A stretch of DNA of 64,000 bases, taken from positions 311,290-375,289 of the forward strand of contig ML976694.1 of the NCBI GenBank assembly GCA_010015655.1, in the 5' to 3' direction. How positions within the stretch are numbered: the first letter of the stretch is position 1; every line of letters starts with the position of its first letter. The translations under genes were made by a program, and so were the position numbers. The notes below the pieces were generated by a model. The model did no database searches. It had not been told where the DNA came from and saw nothing but the letters and a program-made list of their open reading frames with translations. This DNA is from Bimuria novae-zelandiae CBS 107.79 (taxonomy: Eukaryota > Ascomycota > Dothideomycetes > Pleosporales > Didymosphaeriaceae). Of the stretch, positions 35,060 through 47,169 are shown in pieces.

Positions 35060-36389
35060 CAGTACTAGCGCATTAGTCTGGTGCGCTAGTGTCAACCCGA
35101 CGCGCGCGCGCCAAACACCTCAACCACTTCCACCCTCTCTATCTCCACCAAAATGAGAGCTTTTAGCTTAGAAATAAGCGCAAATCGCGTCGCGGGTGGT
35201 GAATTAATAGCGTAGGCACGGGAAGGTATTATCTCTAAGGCGGAGGCTAGTACAACGCTAGCAGAGCTAGCGCGCGAGTTTTGCTATACAGTAAAGTGTA
35301 TACGCGACACTATTAAGAGGTATAACAAGATAGGTAATAACACCTCTCGCCCTCGCAGTGGGTAGCCTCCTAAGCTTACTCGTCAAGAGAAACAAACGCT
35401 ACTGCGATAAGTATAAAAAAAGCTAAAGATTACCTATCAAGAGCTCGCTAAGGAGGCGCACCTTGGGAAGGACGTCTCTAATAATACACTATACAGAGCA
35501 CTTAAGGAACAAGGCCTTACTAACTTAAGAGCTAAGCAGAGGCCTAAAATTAATAAAGCTACTACCTAATTATAGCTTAAGTTCTGCCGCAAGCACAGAA
35601 ACTTTAACTAGCGCTTAATACCTCTCTAGTTCTTAGATAAGTGCTCTATTTAAAAGGGTCGCGGCGCCAACGCCGAGTGGGTGTTTAGGTATCCCTATAA
35701 GAAGTGGGAGCGCCGTATAATCTCCGAACAATCTACTAGTTGGCCGCCTCAACAGATGGTGTGGGCTTTAATATGGATCGATTCTCGAGGGCGTACCTGG
35801 CGATTACCACTTATTATTATGCAGAGAGACCCTACAGCGCTACGCAATAGATACACCGCTCAAAGCTATACTAAAACACTAGAAGAAGGTCTCCTAAACT
35901 TATACCTACTAGGCAAGCGATTCATGCACGATAACGCTCAGATTCACACAGCGATTTATACGCGCGACTTCTTGGTTAATCACGGGATCTAGACTATTAA
36001 TTTCCTACCTTATTCTCCTAACCTTAACCCTATCGAGCACCTCTAGTGGCAGCTTAAACGTAAGATGAGGAATCGCTATCACTATATAACTAAATTTAGA
36101 ACTAGTAAGGATAAATAGGAGAGATTTTATACTACCTTAAAGGACTGCTGGTAGAGGATCCTAACGCGCCTTATACATCGTCTTATATTAAGTATGCTAG
36201 ATAGAATCGCTGCCTGCATGCACGCAAATAGTTTCTAAATAAAATATTAAGTATTAATTTACTAGTTACTACCAAGAATTATTAAATTTGGCCTACTTTT
36301 CGATACTCTATGGGTTGTTTTGGTGGGGGAGTCGCTTTGCGAAACTGACGCCGATTACCTTGGCGCACTAGACTACTGCGGAGTGACTG
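35060..36389 (+). mobile_element. Tc1/mariner-like transposon in chromovirus D1 gag
   Basis: A 1,330-base element begins CAGTACTAGCGC and ends GGAGTGACTG, with TA at 35058-35059 and 36390-36391. The 29-base ends are imperfect inverted repeats (shared CAGT, CGCA, TAGTCT, GTGCGC). Gag of the host resumes on the other side. RIP is lighter than in the flanks, so it is a later arrival. Confidence 0.9.
35153..36238 (+). pseudogene. Tc1-like DDE_3 transposase, one frame with internal stops
   Basis: From the ATG at 35153 to TAA at 36236-36238 there are exactly 362 codons in one phase, interrupted by stops at former Trp/Gln codons. N-terminal helix-turn-helix region: TLAELAREFCYTVKCIRD and a second unit with TYQELAKEA. 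Catalytic blocks: FLDKCSI, FMHDNAQIHTA (second Asp), and FLPYSPNLNPIEHL (Glu). A length of 361 residues fits the family. It has no indel, so point mutation alone has killed it. Confidence 0.92.
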
Positions 36390-37534
36390 TATAACTCTAA
36401 ATAATAGCCGTAGCATAGAAACTAAGTTAATTATAATTACTAACTAATAAAGGGAATCTAGTACTAATAAGTTAATATAATAAAGAAAAGAACAAGAAAA
36501 ATTAAAGGCCTTTATAAGTCTAACTAAGCATATGCCATAAATAGAACCTATAGATATGTGTAAGGGAGGAATGGAGGAGTCTACTGAGGTTTATTGGGGG
36601 TCCCGGAGGGGCCTATATAGTACTAGACACAGGGGTAGGCAGGGGTCCTGAAACAGGGCTGAAACTAGGCCCTCATCCACTGTGACAATATGGGACCAGA
36701 ATATGCCTTTACTATACATATAACAAATTAGGCTATATAGCCAAGAACTATAGATTTAAGAATAATGTTATTATATAGTTAACCGCACTAATTACTGGAG
36801 ACGCTAAAATAATTAATAAAAATAATAAGTAGTTAGCGCTATTAAGTAACTTAATATCTAAAATAAGGATTTGGAAAAATTAGAATCCCTTAACTTACGA
36901 CTCTACAAAGACATATATAAAGGTTTAAATAAGAAAAGGATAAAGCTAGTGCCTTAATCTTCTATGCCTTACCCTAGCTAGAGTAAACTAGTTACTAATA
37001 AGATAATAAATAAGTTTAACTTTTAAAAAAAAATACTAACTAAGGGAAAGAGACTTTAGCTTTATAATAGTAAAATAATTAGATAAAAATTACGAAGTAG
37101 CATTTCACTATACTCACTAACTTCACTTAGTTAGTAAAGTAGCACCTAAATAGGTAGATTACTACTATAAAAATAAAGACCTTTAAAAGAAGTACCTAAA
37201 TAAAAACCTAAACTATAAACTATAGTACGACTTAGACCACCGTAACGCTACGCATAGAACTATATGATAAACACTTTATAGAGAAGATTAATATACTATA
37301 TATTACTAAGCTAAAGAATATAGATATTTTCTCTAGACTTACTAATAATATAAATAGGAATAGTTTAATTATCTTATTGCCTATTGTAACGTTCACCACT
37401 AAGATTAACGCGAATCACGATACTTTTTATATTTTAATTAAGTAATAAACTAAGTACTATTATTATTAGTTAATTAGAAATATGCGTTAGATATATAGTA
37501 AACGTATTTACACTTTAGATATAAGATATATATA

Positions 37535-39363
37535 ACGTGTTATACAAGCGAGTGCGCACCCCACCAACTTTATACACCTCTATATATAAATATCTTAACT
37601 ACGTTAAGAGATAATATCTAGATATTAATAAGATAGATTAAGTAATATCTAAAGTATCTTTTTACACGTGCGTAAGTTATGCTCAGTCTCTCTGCACCTC
37701 TTGCAGCGCGCCAGGGCCTGACGGCTACGGCCTGATTACTCTGTATCTTAACGCTATTTACGCTCTATCTGCTAGTTAGCCTCCTTTTAAGCGAGTATGT
37801 CCTCTCCCTCTCCCTTTATTAAGGTCCCCTACCTTTATATCTGCTTCTTCTTGCGCTACCTACACTTTATTACTACCTTGTTAGCTTTTTTAAGGCTAGT
37901 AATCTAATTGCGCATTAGCTTAGCTAAGAGCATTATTATTTTTAACTTCTTCTTAAGCTAGCTAATTACCTTAATAATTAAGGCTAGCAACGAGCTCTTA
38001 TGCCGCCGTACGCAATTACGTATTAATATTAATTAAGTATTAAGCTTGTATACGTTGCTTAGTGTTTAAGCCTTCTAGAGAGCCTCTATAGTAGCTAAAG
38101 GAGTAGGCGTACGGAGCTGCACATCTAGCTTTAATAGAATAACGTTTGGCTAGAGAGGAACAAGGCCTGCACCTTAAAAGGCTAAGTAAATATTAGCTAT
38201 TATAAACAATCGCGTAAAAGCTACCTTAAAGGCTAGCAGAAACTTAAGCTTTGTAATATAGTTAATATAGTCGCGTATTAGGCTCTCGATCTGGCGACTA
38301 TACGCGCGCTTTAATGGCGAGAAGTAGCTAACGTTAAGTGGCTATAGTAGGTAGGATAAATGTGGCAGCATGTAAAGCGTGTAGATATTATTCTCCTTAT
38401 AGAGCTCCTAAAACTTAAGAGAGTAGTGGCTCTTATAGCTATTAAGGATAAGCAGCTAACGCGTCCTAACTATCTTACCCTCTATATACTTAATAAAGTG
38501 CTTTAGCTACTTAACTTTAACCTTATTATTTATCTAGCTATTATTACTAATAGTAATAGCCTAGTCGCGTAGGATATCCTCCTCGTACTAGGTAGATAAG
38601 TAGTACTAGCTAGTAAAGATAATAAACAGTAAAATAGCCTAGCTAGTAGCGTTAATTCCCTAGATTACTATTATGCACTCGCAATTACTTAGCTAAATAG
38701 CCTTTAGCTAGCCTCTCCTCTCTAATCTTATTATAACAAGCTAAGTTATAATCTTGCCTATTATAAAGCTAATCTTGTTAAAGTTATAGACGTCCTTATC
38801 ACAGATGCTGTACTTAGCCTTTATCTACTCTATAAGCTCGAACTAGCTCCTAATTAACACAGGATCCTTGTATAGAGCTCTTTACCTATTATACGCTTAA
38901 TTAAATCGCGTTGTGAGGCTATCTATACGCTTAACAAAGTTACGTGGCTAGTAGACGCTAACCTGACCTCCGCCACGCGCAGCGAGCAGCTTATTAGCTA
39001 TATCACGTATAGTCGCGTACGTAGGCGCAAATCCACGCTAGTCTAGGCCAAGTATGTATCTAATAATTACCTCCTCTTCTAGCTAGGTAAGCTTCTTTAA
39101 GTTAGGCTAATAATCGCATCGGGCAGGCTTGCCAGCGCGCTAGCGGTAAAGTGTATCTTAAGAAATATTAAATATCTATGCAGCGACTACCTTGCTCTAA
39201 AATTAATTTTACTAAAGAGCTAATATAGCAAGGTGTATATTAGCCTTATAAGAAGCTGGCTAGGCTTTAGTTAAGGGCGCCATAGTAGGTAGAAGTTTAC
39301 GCGTTGCGAAAAGTTAGTGGGGTGCGCACTCGCTTGTAATGCGCACTCGCTTGTAAAACACGT
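37535..39363 (-). mobile_element. pogo-family transposon P2, opposite orientation to P1
   Basis: A 1,829-base element is flanked by TA (37533-37534 and 39364-39365). It is an inverted copy of P1. Its right repeat keeps two AAGCGAGTGCGC-type units, but the left one has only one. Confidence 0.92.
37665..39210 (-). pseudogene. pogo-type transposase of P2, RIP-inactivated
   Basis: Read on the minus strand it follows P1 block by block, including the helix-turn-helix region near 39,000-39,060, the PLDV...SPLKRAYSRQI-type block near 38,290-38,370 and the C-terminal zinc-knuckle region near 37,680-37,720. Stops fall mostly at the same Trp/Gln positions as in P1. Confidence 0.85.
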
Positions 39364-39596
39364 TAGACTAGAAAATAAAGCACGAATTCAAGCGCATATC
39401 TTAAAAATTATAACTTTTAGGATTAAATTAGTAATAGAAAATAAAGACAGTGAAGCCTCTTAAGAACAGGTTTAGTAATAGCCTTAGTAAATAAATGACA
39501 AAGAATACCTTTAGCCTATAAAGCTAACTATAAAGAAAATGTCTTTTTTAGACCTAGACTTAGGTAAAAAGACGCCTTTAGAGAACAAAATACTAT

Positions 39597-39983
39597 TGTC
39601 AGATTGGAAGGGTAATCTGATAAGATGAAAAGATGATAATTGATTGAGATGAATTGAGGTATGAATTGTGTGTTGTATTTTGAATTCTCTGTGTCTAAGA
39701 GGTCTGGGACTCTGCCTTTTATCTTTGGGTTGCCTGCCTAGATATCCCTTGCTTCATCCCTTGCTTCATCCTTGCTTCATTCCTTGCGTCATTCCTTGCG
39801 CGTTGAGCGAGGGCGGAATGCGAGGGCGGAATGCAAGGGCGGAATGCAAGGGCGTAAGTGCGCCAGCCTCCTTGCATATGCAAAGGACCATGTGGTCGGA
39901 CACACCCCCTCAGCATAGGCGGAATGTACGGGCGTAGGTGCGCCAGCCTCCTTGCAGATGGAAAGGGCCATGTAATCGGACAA
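39597..39983 (-). mobile_element. Rearranged copia LTR remnant (partial LTR, purine tract, LTR)
   Basis: It is flanked by ACTAT on both sides (39592-39596 and 39984-39988) and begins TGTCAGATTGG, ending ATCGGACA. On the minus strand it reads about 68 bases of LTR start, then CTGAGGGGGTG (the polypurine tract), then a whole LTR of a family related to C1. The LTR has 13-base tandem units (GCGGAATGCAAGG) and TTGCTTCATCC-type repeats. Nothing coding is left. Few RIP changes. Confidence 0.8.
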
Positions 39984-39988
39984 CTATA

Positions 39989-41000
39989 TATAGTTAGATA
40001 TTAATTAAGTTACCAGTATAGCTTAAAGAAATATAAATAAAAGCCATCCTAGACTTAAAAGCACTTAATAGAGTAAGATTTTATAAACGTCAGAAGGCTA
40101 TACCCTATACTATTTATATCGCCAATAAATAAGTAATATTTAGTAAAGTAAGAATTTAATATAAAATTAAAATAACTTTAAGATCTCTAGACACTAAGAA
40201 TTAATTACCCTTAACGTTATTAAGGAAGCTAATTACGACGTAATATAAAACTATCCTAGTTAAGAAAGTATAATCCCACGATTAATTAAGAAAGAAAAAG
40301 CTATTTTTTAAGCGCTTTAACTATGTATTGCAAGTAAAGCCTATGCATTAATAGAGTATAATAGTCGATAAGAGAGCTATTATTAACATAGTCTTGCGAT
40401 AGATAGTTAAATAAAGGGAGTTACCCTTGGCAGACGCTGGTAGGAACTACCAAGTTATAGAGTGCAAGTAGATAGATAGCAGTATAAATTATAAAATTTT
40501 AAAATGCTATAGAGTATGGAATTATATATACACTTAAAAAGATAGAAAAGCAAACCTTCTAGAATATTAACGCTAAAATTATGTAATTAACCTAGAAAAA
40601 GGAAAAATTCCATCCTTTAGACTACTATATAGTAAAACTAAAAAAGAACTCTAGTAAGAAAAGGAATTTCTTAAGACAAACCTTGCGAAGGAATATACTA
40701 GACTTTTAAAGTTACTAGTAGCTAGCCCTTTTATATTTATACTAAAGAAGGATAGACAATCAAGGCCCTATATCTTAGAACTCTAAGACTAACTCTTAAG
40801 AGTAAAGATCTTTATAATAATAAATCTATAAGATAGATACCACCTTATAAAAATTACGAAAGGTGATAAGTAGAAGACAGTATTTTAAATACGCTATAGA
40901 CTATTTAAATATATAATTATACATTTTAGACTTACTAATGCAGTAGCAACCATTTAAGTCCTAATTAATATTATCTTATATAATTATCTAGATATATTTA
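39989..41000 (+). pseudogene. Protease to RT region of chromovirus D1
   Basis: The segment aligns with 55,550-56,640 of the second copy. A protease-like part is near 40,000-40,290 and RT begins around 40,560. It ends at the non-autonomous element, inserted just before the RT catalytic loop. Confidence 0.7.
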
Positions 41001-41005
41001 TTATT

Positions 41006-41258
41006 TGTTGAATGGGCTCTTTTAGCTAGCTACTTATGGGATAAGCACTTAAGTAGTAAGAGTAAGAGTAGTGTATGGTGTGCACAGCGTACGGATGGTA
41101 GGGGTGGGTAATAATATCTGGTTCTTGCTTGTCTTGTTCGTCGTACGGACGAAAAGGAGAATATGTACATGTTTGCGCACGGCTGTTCGCGCACGTGCAC
41201 GCGCATCCTTCTCGCGCGATAACTAGTATTCCGACCGTAACGCTACTGCGTACAGACA
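41006..41258 (-). repeat. Left LTR of the 2.55-kb element
   Basis: 253 bases, TGTTGAATGGGC...TACAGACA. It contains GCGCACGGCTGTTCGCGCAC and a CpG-rich stretch that survives because RIP targets CpA rather than CpG. Confidence 0.9.
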
Positions 41259-41639
41259 CTGGCAACTTTCTGTTTTTATTTAAAGAGTTGCCTTCTATAC
41301 TAGTTACCTCCTTTTTTTCTATATAGGTCCCTCTAATTGCGTACTGCCTATTCCCCTATAAATAACTTGCCTTAGTAATACTACGGTCTTCCCTCTTTCT
41401 TTGCTTTCTATTCTTTAGCATCCCTCTTTGCAAATCCTATCGTACGATTCCCTAGCTCTTTTTCTCTTTCGTATAGTAGTTAATGTATTGTCGAGTCGCA
41501 CGCGTAATGTTGGTCTAGGGGTAGTTAAATAACTAGTATCCTTCCTTATAATATATAAAGCATTTCTTAACTACTATATAGGGTCTTAATATTAATTATA
41601 AGGATAACCTAGGTTTATATAATTTTTAGAAAACTCTTC

Positions 41640-42480
41640 CGCGCGGAGTGAATCCTGGCTAGGTATATCCTTATATGCGGGACGCCGATCTATATCTATA
41701 ATCTATATAGTATAAATTAACTAGATTAAGTAGGTATGTGTTAGCCTATCTATTAATTATAACTTAAAGTAATATATAGAGGTTACTAAATAGAGCTTCG
41801 CACGAAGGTTTAATTAAGAATATAGCTTATTTAAGCTCTAATTACCCTCTACAGGCTTATATAATAGTAGTATATAGTAGTACTTTGCCTTAAAATTCTA
41901 GGCCCAGAGCTCTTTATGCGAGAGTAAGCTTATTAATTATAGCTTTAAGGATTTTATATAAGGTCTTTTTTAGGTTCTCTTATTTATACTATGCGAAGGT
42001 TATTGTCGTCTAGTTTATTTAGTACTGGCTATAGTTAACGTTAGTATTAAAATAATTACTTAGTTTTTTATATAGTAACTTCTATATATAGCTAGGGCCT
42101 ATCTTACTTAGGTAGTACGCACTTATATAGTCTATTAAGATGTCTAGAAAGATATCTGCGTACTAAGTATCCTAGATGTTTAAGCGCTAGTATAGATTAA
42201 TAAATATCTTTACCTTATTTACTAGTATATTATATAGCTAGCCTAAGTAGTTATTCTCCTTCTTCTATACCTTCTAAAATTATATTATCTTGTCTACTAG
42301 GAGCCGTTCGTTAACGCTATCCCTTAGTGGCGGGAGGTTATATAGGTTGTGGGGCGATGGAAGTTGCGCAGGTGGGTACTGTCCTACGGGTAGTTCTGAC
42401 AGGTATGGCTCGACTGGTGGTATACTGTACGGGTATGGTGCGGTGGTAGGCGTGCGAACTGGCATTTGTCGTTCGTACGA
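41640..42480 (-). pseudogene. Gag-like frame of the 2.55-kb element
   Basis: The minus strand has an open, Pro/Tyr-rich start (ERQMPVRTPTTAPYPYSIPP, about 42,280-42,480) leading to a helical region with LYNILVNKVKIFINL and later ALFSNLYILL, interrupted by stops at likely Gln/Trp. The pattern (Pro-rich leader, then a helical capsid-like domain) resembles fungal gypsy gag proteins, but I recognise it only loosely. Confidence 0.45.
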
Positions 42481-43306
42481 GGGGTATCGCAGCTCTAATT
42501 ACAGTGCGATTGTAGGTGCTTGCTATAGTCGCTAAGGAGGTTGTTCTAGTGGCGGCGTGTTATTTATACGTTCGTGTAAAACCTTATATAGTGATAGAGG
42601 TTGCGTATAAGCAACTGTCTCTGCCTCCCCCTAAGCTATATTATATAGCTTCTAAGCTTAGGTACCTTTACTATCTAAATATAGTATAATTCCCTTATCC
42701 TCTAGCACTTATATAAGCTCTCTTTTAAATACGTATATAAGTATAGAGAAGTCTTATAGCGTCTATTTATTAAAATCTTTAATATATAAGCTAAGAAAGG
42801 TAGCACCCTTTTAGGTTATTATATAAAAATTAGTAATTATATAGCCTACGTATAATTAGAGTTACAGGCTTATTAGAGCCTCTAATATATTAATTCTGTT
42901 ATTTTAGTATTTTAAGCTAGTCTCCTTTTATAGTGTTGCCTCTAATATCTGTGTGTCCTTTATAAGTTATTTATATAATAAGAATTATTCCTAGTTCTTC
43001 TTATTATCGCGCGGAGCTATTAATTACTAGTAAGATCTTATTATAGGAGTATAATTAATTACTTTATAGTAGATCGCGAGGGTACTACTATTATCTAGCT
43101 ACTAAATTATACAGCTTTATTATTAGTGTGCGTCTTATACTATCTCCTCCTTACTTTATATAGTAGTAGGGCTTGCTATATGTTATAAAGGATTAATCTA
43201 CTATCCCTAAAGATAAATAATAAAATAAAGTATCTTATAGGGCGTAGGTACTTTATTATTACTCTTACTAATTTATAGTTAACTTTACTAGTTAACTACT
43301 AATTAG

Positions 43307-43559
43307 TGTTAAATAGGCTCTTTTAGCTAGCTACTTATAAGATAAGTACTTAAGTAGTAAGAGTAAAAGTAGTGTACGGTGTGCACAGCGTACGTATGGT
43401 AGGGGTAGACAATAATATCTAGTTCTTGCTTATCTTGTTCGTCGTACGGACGAAAAGGAGAATATGTACATGTTCGCGCACGGCTGTTCGCGCACGTGCA
43501 CGCGCATCCTTCTCGCGCGATAACTAGTATTCCGACCGTAACGCTACTGCGTACGGACA
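43307..43559 (-). repeat. Right LTR of the 2.55-kb element
   Basis: 253 bases, TGTTAAATAGGC...TACGGACA. It is the same length as the left copy, with more RIP-type changes on one strand. Confidence 0.9.
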
Positions 43560-43564
43560 TTATT

Positions 43565-45515
43565 GCATATATAGACAATATACTTGTCTTTTCCAAAAAT
43601 GAAATACACCACGTACCACATGTATAGACAGTACTACAGGCACTAGATAGAGCACACCTATAAATTAAGCCAAAGAAGTATAATTTCTGTATATAGACAC
43701 TAAAATTTTAAGAGATATTTTTAGCATAGATAGAATTAAAATAGTACCTAATAAAATTAAATATATTAAGAACTAGCTAATACTAAAAACTATACAAAAT
43801 ATTTAGGAATTCTTAAGATTTTATAGACTTAACTAATAATTTATTAGGGACTATGCGAAAATTACGAAACTTTTAATAAACTTTATAAAGAAGGATATAC
43901 TATTTATATAAATAGTAAAGTATAAAATATTATTCTAACTCTTAAAGACAGTATGCATTATGTCACTAGCACTTATCCACTTTTAGGATAAAGAACTACT
44001 ATAATTTAAGACAAACGTAAGCGATCTCACTATAGGCGCATACGTAAAGTAAGAAAATAATAGTAAATAGTCTCTAATTACGTACGAGTCACGAAAGTTT
44101 AACGACGTAGAAACACGATACGACGTATATAATAAAGAACTCTACGCTATTATAAGAGCATTAAAACACTGGAGGATCTACGCCCTTAGCTACGTAATGC
44201 TAGAGATCTATATAAATTATAAGAATTTACTACAATTTATAATAGTAGAAGAACTTACACTATAATTATAGTAATAATTATAAACTACAAAGTAATATAA
44301 GTTTAAGGGTATTTATATAGTAAGAAAAAAGAATAGACGAGCAGACGCGCGTAACTAATAAAATAACTTTATAAAAGAAAAGAAAAAAAACCTGCTTCGT
44401 AATACTATAAAAAATACAAATAAATCTCTTAAAACTATAGTAGAAATTAATTAGCTCCTTGTTATAATACGGGAAGTACCTAAAGAATCGTAAAATAAAG
44501 TTATATAATAATATTATAATCGCTTAATATACAGACACCTAGGCATTAAGGAAACAATAAGACTTATTTAAATGAATTACTTATTTAGAAGAATAAATGA
44601 CGTAATTACAAAGTATATCTAAAAATATATAAACTGCTAATAAAATAAACACGCTATATATGACGACCCAGTACACTGGTAGATTACATGACCTCGTGCC
44701 TAAGCGCGACTGCCTTACGCCTCAGGGGGGCGGCCCGTGTGGAGGGGATCCGAAGGGTTGTTCCTTGCCAAGCGGCAGCGCACAAAAGCGCAGCAGGCCT
44801 ATATACCTATAGTCTCCTTATCTTAGTGTAGCTAAAATAGAGCCAACTTACCTTATCTACTCTTTCGATGCAGGAGCCAGTGCCCGTCCTCACACTATAC
44901 ACCTTAAGTACAAAGAGATATAAGGAATCTAGATACCTATAGCAGTATAGGAAGATATCGCTATAGACTTTATATCTTGACTACCTAAGTTAATGTATCT
45001 AGCAATAAGAGTAGGCTATAACTTAATATTAGTAATTATATGCCAATTTACTAAATATATAAAATTATTACTTTATTAAAAGAAAACGTTAGCTAAAGAA
45101 TTAGTATTCCTTACCTTAAATTAACTTATATAATACTAGAGCATCTTAAAGATGATTATTAGTAATAGAAACAAGCTCTTTACCTTAAACTACTAGACAA
45201 CGCTTATAGCACTTATTAGAATAAAAAGAAAGTTTTCTATAGCATATTATCTGTAGACGGATAGACAAACACAACGTATAAACTAGATAATTAAAACGTA
45301 CCTACGCATCTACTGCAATAACTAGAAAAATAACTAGATTTCCCTATTACCTAGAGTATAACTAGTATAAAATAACAAAATATTAGCAGTAACTAGATAC
45401 ACACTATTCTATATAGAATATAAAAGTCATCTACTTCTTTTTAATTAAGTATTTCCTACGGTAATTAGGACGAAGGAAGTAATTGACATAGCAGAAACTA
45501 TAAAAAAAGATATAT
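43565..45515 (+). pseudogene. RT end, RNase H and integrase of chromovirus D1
   Basis: The frame resumes with IDNILVFSKNE (43,571-43,605), where the second catalytic Asp is Asn. RNase H lies near 43,960-44,380 and integrase from about 44,520, split by a solo LTR at 44659-44894. It aligns throughout with 56,640-58,290 of the second copy. Confidence 0.75.
44659..44894 (-). repeat. Solo LTR in chromovirus D1 integrase
   Basis: 236 bases with CTATA on both sides (44654-44658 and 44895-44899). On the minus strand it reads TGTGAGGACGGGC...GGGTCGTCATA, where the last CATA probably was CACA. The second copy shows the uninterrupted site. Little RIP damage. Confidence 0.8.
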
Positions 45516-45520
45516 AAATA

Positions 45521-46036
45521 TGTTACAAGGGCTCTACGTACCTAAGCCTGGTCCGGGTTAGGGGAGGATAGGTTAAGGGTAGAACTGCCTTGCGGATATT
45601 TAGTGGTCAAAAGCTAGAGGTAGCTACGAAGTAGGTTTCTAGAATAATTTAATTCTATAATAAACTATAGAATAACTAACTAAGAGATTTACTAATTTAC
45701 TATAAAAGATATACTTATAGTATGCTAAGTTAACTACAAGGAGTAAGAGAAGTATAGAGAAATTATTAAACTATATACTATTTATTCTAGTCCTCGCTAT
45801 TAACTAAATCGCTATTATAGTCTTACTAAACTATTATAGTCCCTAAGACTTTCGTAGTCCCTAAGACTTTTATAGTCCCTTAGACTTCTCGCTTATATAG
45901 GACTATATTACGTAACTACTAATCTAAGCTGCCCTGCGTCTTCATGTATTCTTATAACTTAATTATTTTACTAATAATTACTTTTTTAGCGTAATTATTT
46001 AGTTTTCTTATTCCTATAGAATTCGTGATCGTAATA
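45521..46036 (-). repeat. 3' LTR of gypsy B
   Basis: TGTTACAAGGG...GATCGTAATA. It has three units of an 18-base repeat (AGTCCCTAAGACTTTCGT-like) near 45,838-45,895 and a mutated ACGTAAC where the other copy has ACGTGAC. Confidence 0.9.
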
Positions 46037-46204
46037 CTATCCCTTCTTTTAAAGTTATTATTTTAATATTTTACTTTTTTATTTTATTATATTATTAGCG
46101 CGTAATTACTAATTTATATAAAAATACGCGTCTTTATATCTTAAGGTAGGTTATAGCCTTTTCTTAATTTTCTTCGCCTTACTAACTATGCTAAAAGCGT
46201 CTTA

Positions 46205-46640
46205 CTTGTTTATTACCACTTATCGTGCCTGTGCGGAGAGGGTAGAATCTCGTAGTCTAGAGATAATGTCTAGTAATAAGCGCTACTAGAAAATAAAGTT
46301 ACGTTACTTCGTAGATGCTGCTTCCAGGGAGTGTGCTGGCTATATTTCTGTTTATACTCCGTGTAGCCTGTGGGTTCCTGAGAAAGATTGGGAGCGTGTT
46401 TAGAGGGAGAAGCGTGAGAAGCGTCTAGAGCTTCTTCGCGTAAAAGAGTTAGCTACTTGCCTTAAGCGTAAGCTAGCTAAAGTAAAGGAGAAAGAGTATA
46501 ACTACGCTTAGCATAATTAGTGTGTTACTAATATAATAAAAGGTTTAAAAAAGAAGGATCTAAAGGGTATAATTACTACTAATTATTATAAACTATCGCG
46601 ACTTGTACCTTTAAGGGCTAATGTAAGTTAGTTATAGGGA
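46205..46640 (+). pseudogene. Accessory frame opposite to pol in gypsy B
   Basis: The plus strand keeps a coding-like frame of about 140 codons with few stops: YRAC near 46,219, RYFVDAASREC, YTPCSLWVPEKDWERV, then a long Lys/Glu/Leu-rich stretch (REKREKRLELLRVKEL, then LKRKLAKVKEKE) that should form a coiled coil. It sits between the integrase end of pol and the 3' LTR, transcribed against gag-pol. No database family is claimed. Confidence 0.5.
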
Positions 46641-47169
46641 AAGCCTTTTTTATTTACTATTTAGCCTTAGTAGAACTAGTCTTTTTTATCTTAAAATAGA
46701 AGTCCCTTTAAGCCTTTTTATAGTTTATAAGGTTTTCTTTTAGTTCTTAGGTGTTATATTATTTAGGCTATTTCTTTTGGTTTAATAAGTACTTTTATTA
46801 ACCCTAAACTATTCTTAGGTCCTTAATTTCATTAATATTATATTTGTTATCTTCTACATCTAACTAGGTCTTAACTAAAGTATTTAGTAGTACCAGTTTT
46901 AATAATTTATAAAATATTAAGTGTATCTTCGTGCCTACTAGTAAAAGTAGTTTAGTTATAATAGGTCCTTTAGTTTCTTATACTTTAAAAAGGCCGACTT
47001 AGAGGTAGTCTAGTTTTTTACTAGGTCGTTTTATCCTTAAATATTTTTTATAATAGGAAACCTTTATTCTTTTTTTTTAAAGGTTAGTCTTTTAATCTTT
47101 TATTTATTTACGTTTCTAGATACTATAACCGTTTTTAAATAATTTATTCCCTTAAGACTTTATAAAGTT

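Larger units (their letters stand above)
34273..37534 (+). pseudogene. Gag region of chromovirus D1, split by a Tc1-like element
   Basis: Segments 34,273-35,059 and 36,392-37,534 align with gag of the second copy (53,530-55,260). The zinc knuckle reads YYTYNKLGYIAKNY near 36,712-36,760: every Cys and the His of the CCHC has become Tyr through TGT/TGC and CAT changes. The second copy still shows CYTCSKPGYIARNC. This is a direct view of RIP destroying the motif. Confidence 0.75.
41006..43559 (-). mobile_element. Non-autonomous LTR retrotransposon of 2.55 kb inside D1 reverse transcriptase
   Basis: LTRs of 253 bases each (41006-41258 and 43307-43559) are direct repeats with TGTT...GACA ends, flanked by TTATT on both sides (41001-41005 and 43560-43564). 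The 2.05-kb interior has no reverse transcriptase or integrase, only a gag-like frame on the minus strand. This makes it a non-autonomous element that would depend on proteins of a relative. LTR differences are nearly all G in the left copy and A in the right at TG positions. Confidence 0.9.

Noticed and set aside
39668..39983. Open frames on both strands (89, 65 and 64 codons).
   Set aside because: They lie wholly inside the copia LTR remnant and reflect its 13-base tandem repeats.
41026..41326. Open frames at the left LTR of the 2.55-kb element, repeated at 43327-43596.
   Set aside because: They are LTR sequence; the same frame appears in both copies only because the LTRs are duplicates.
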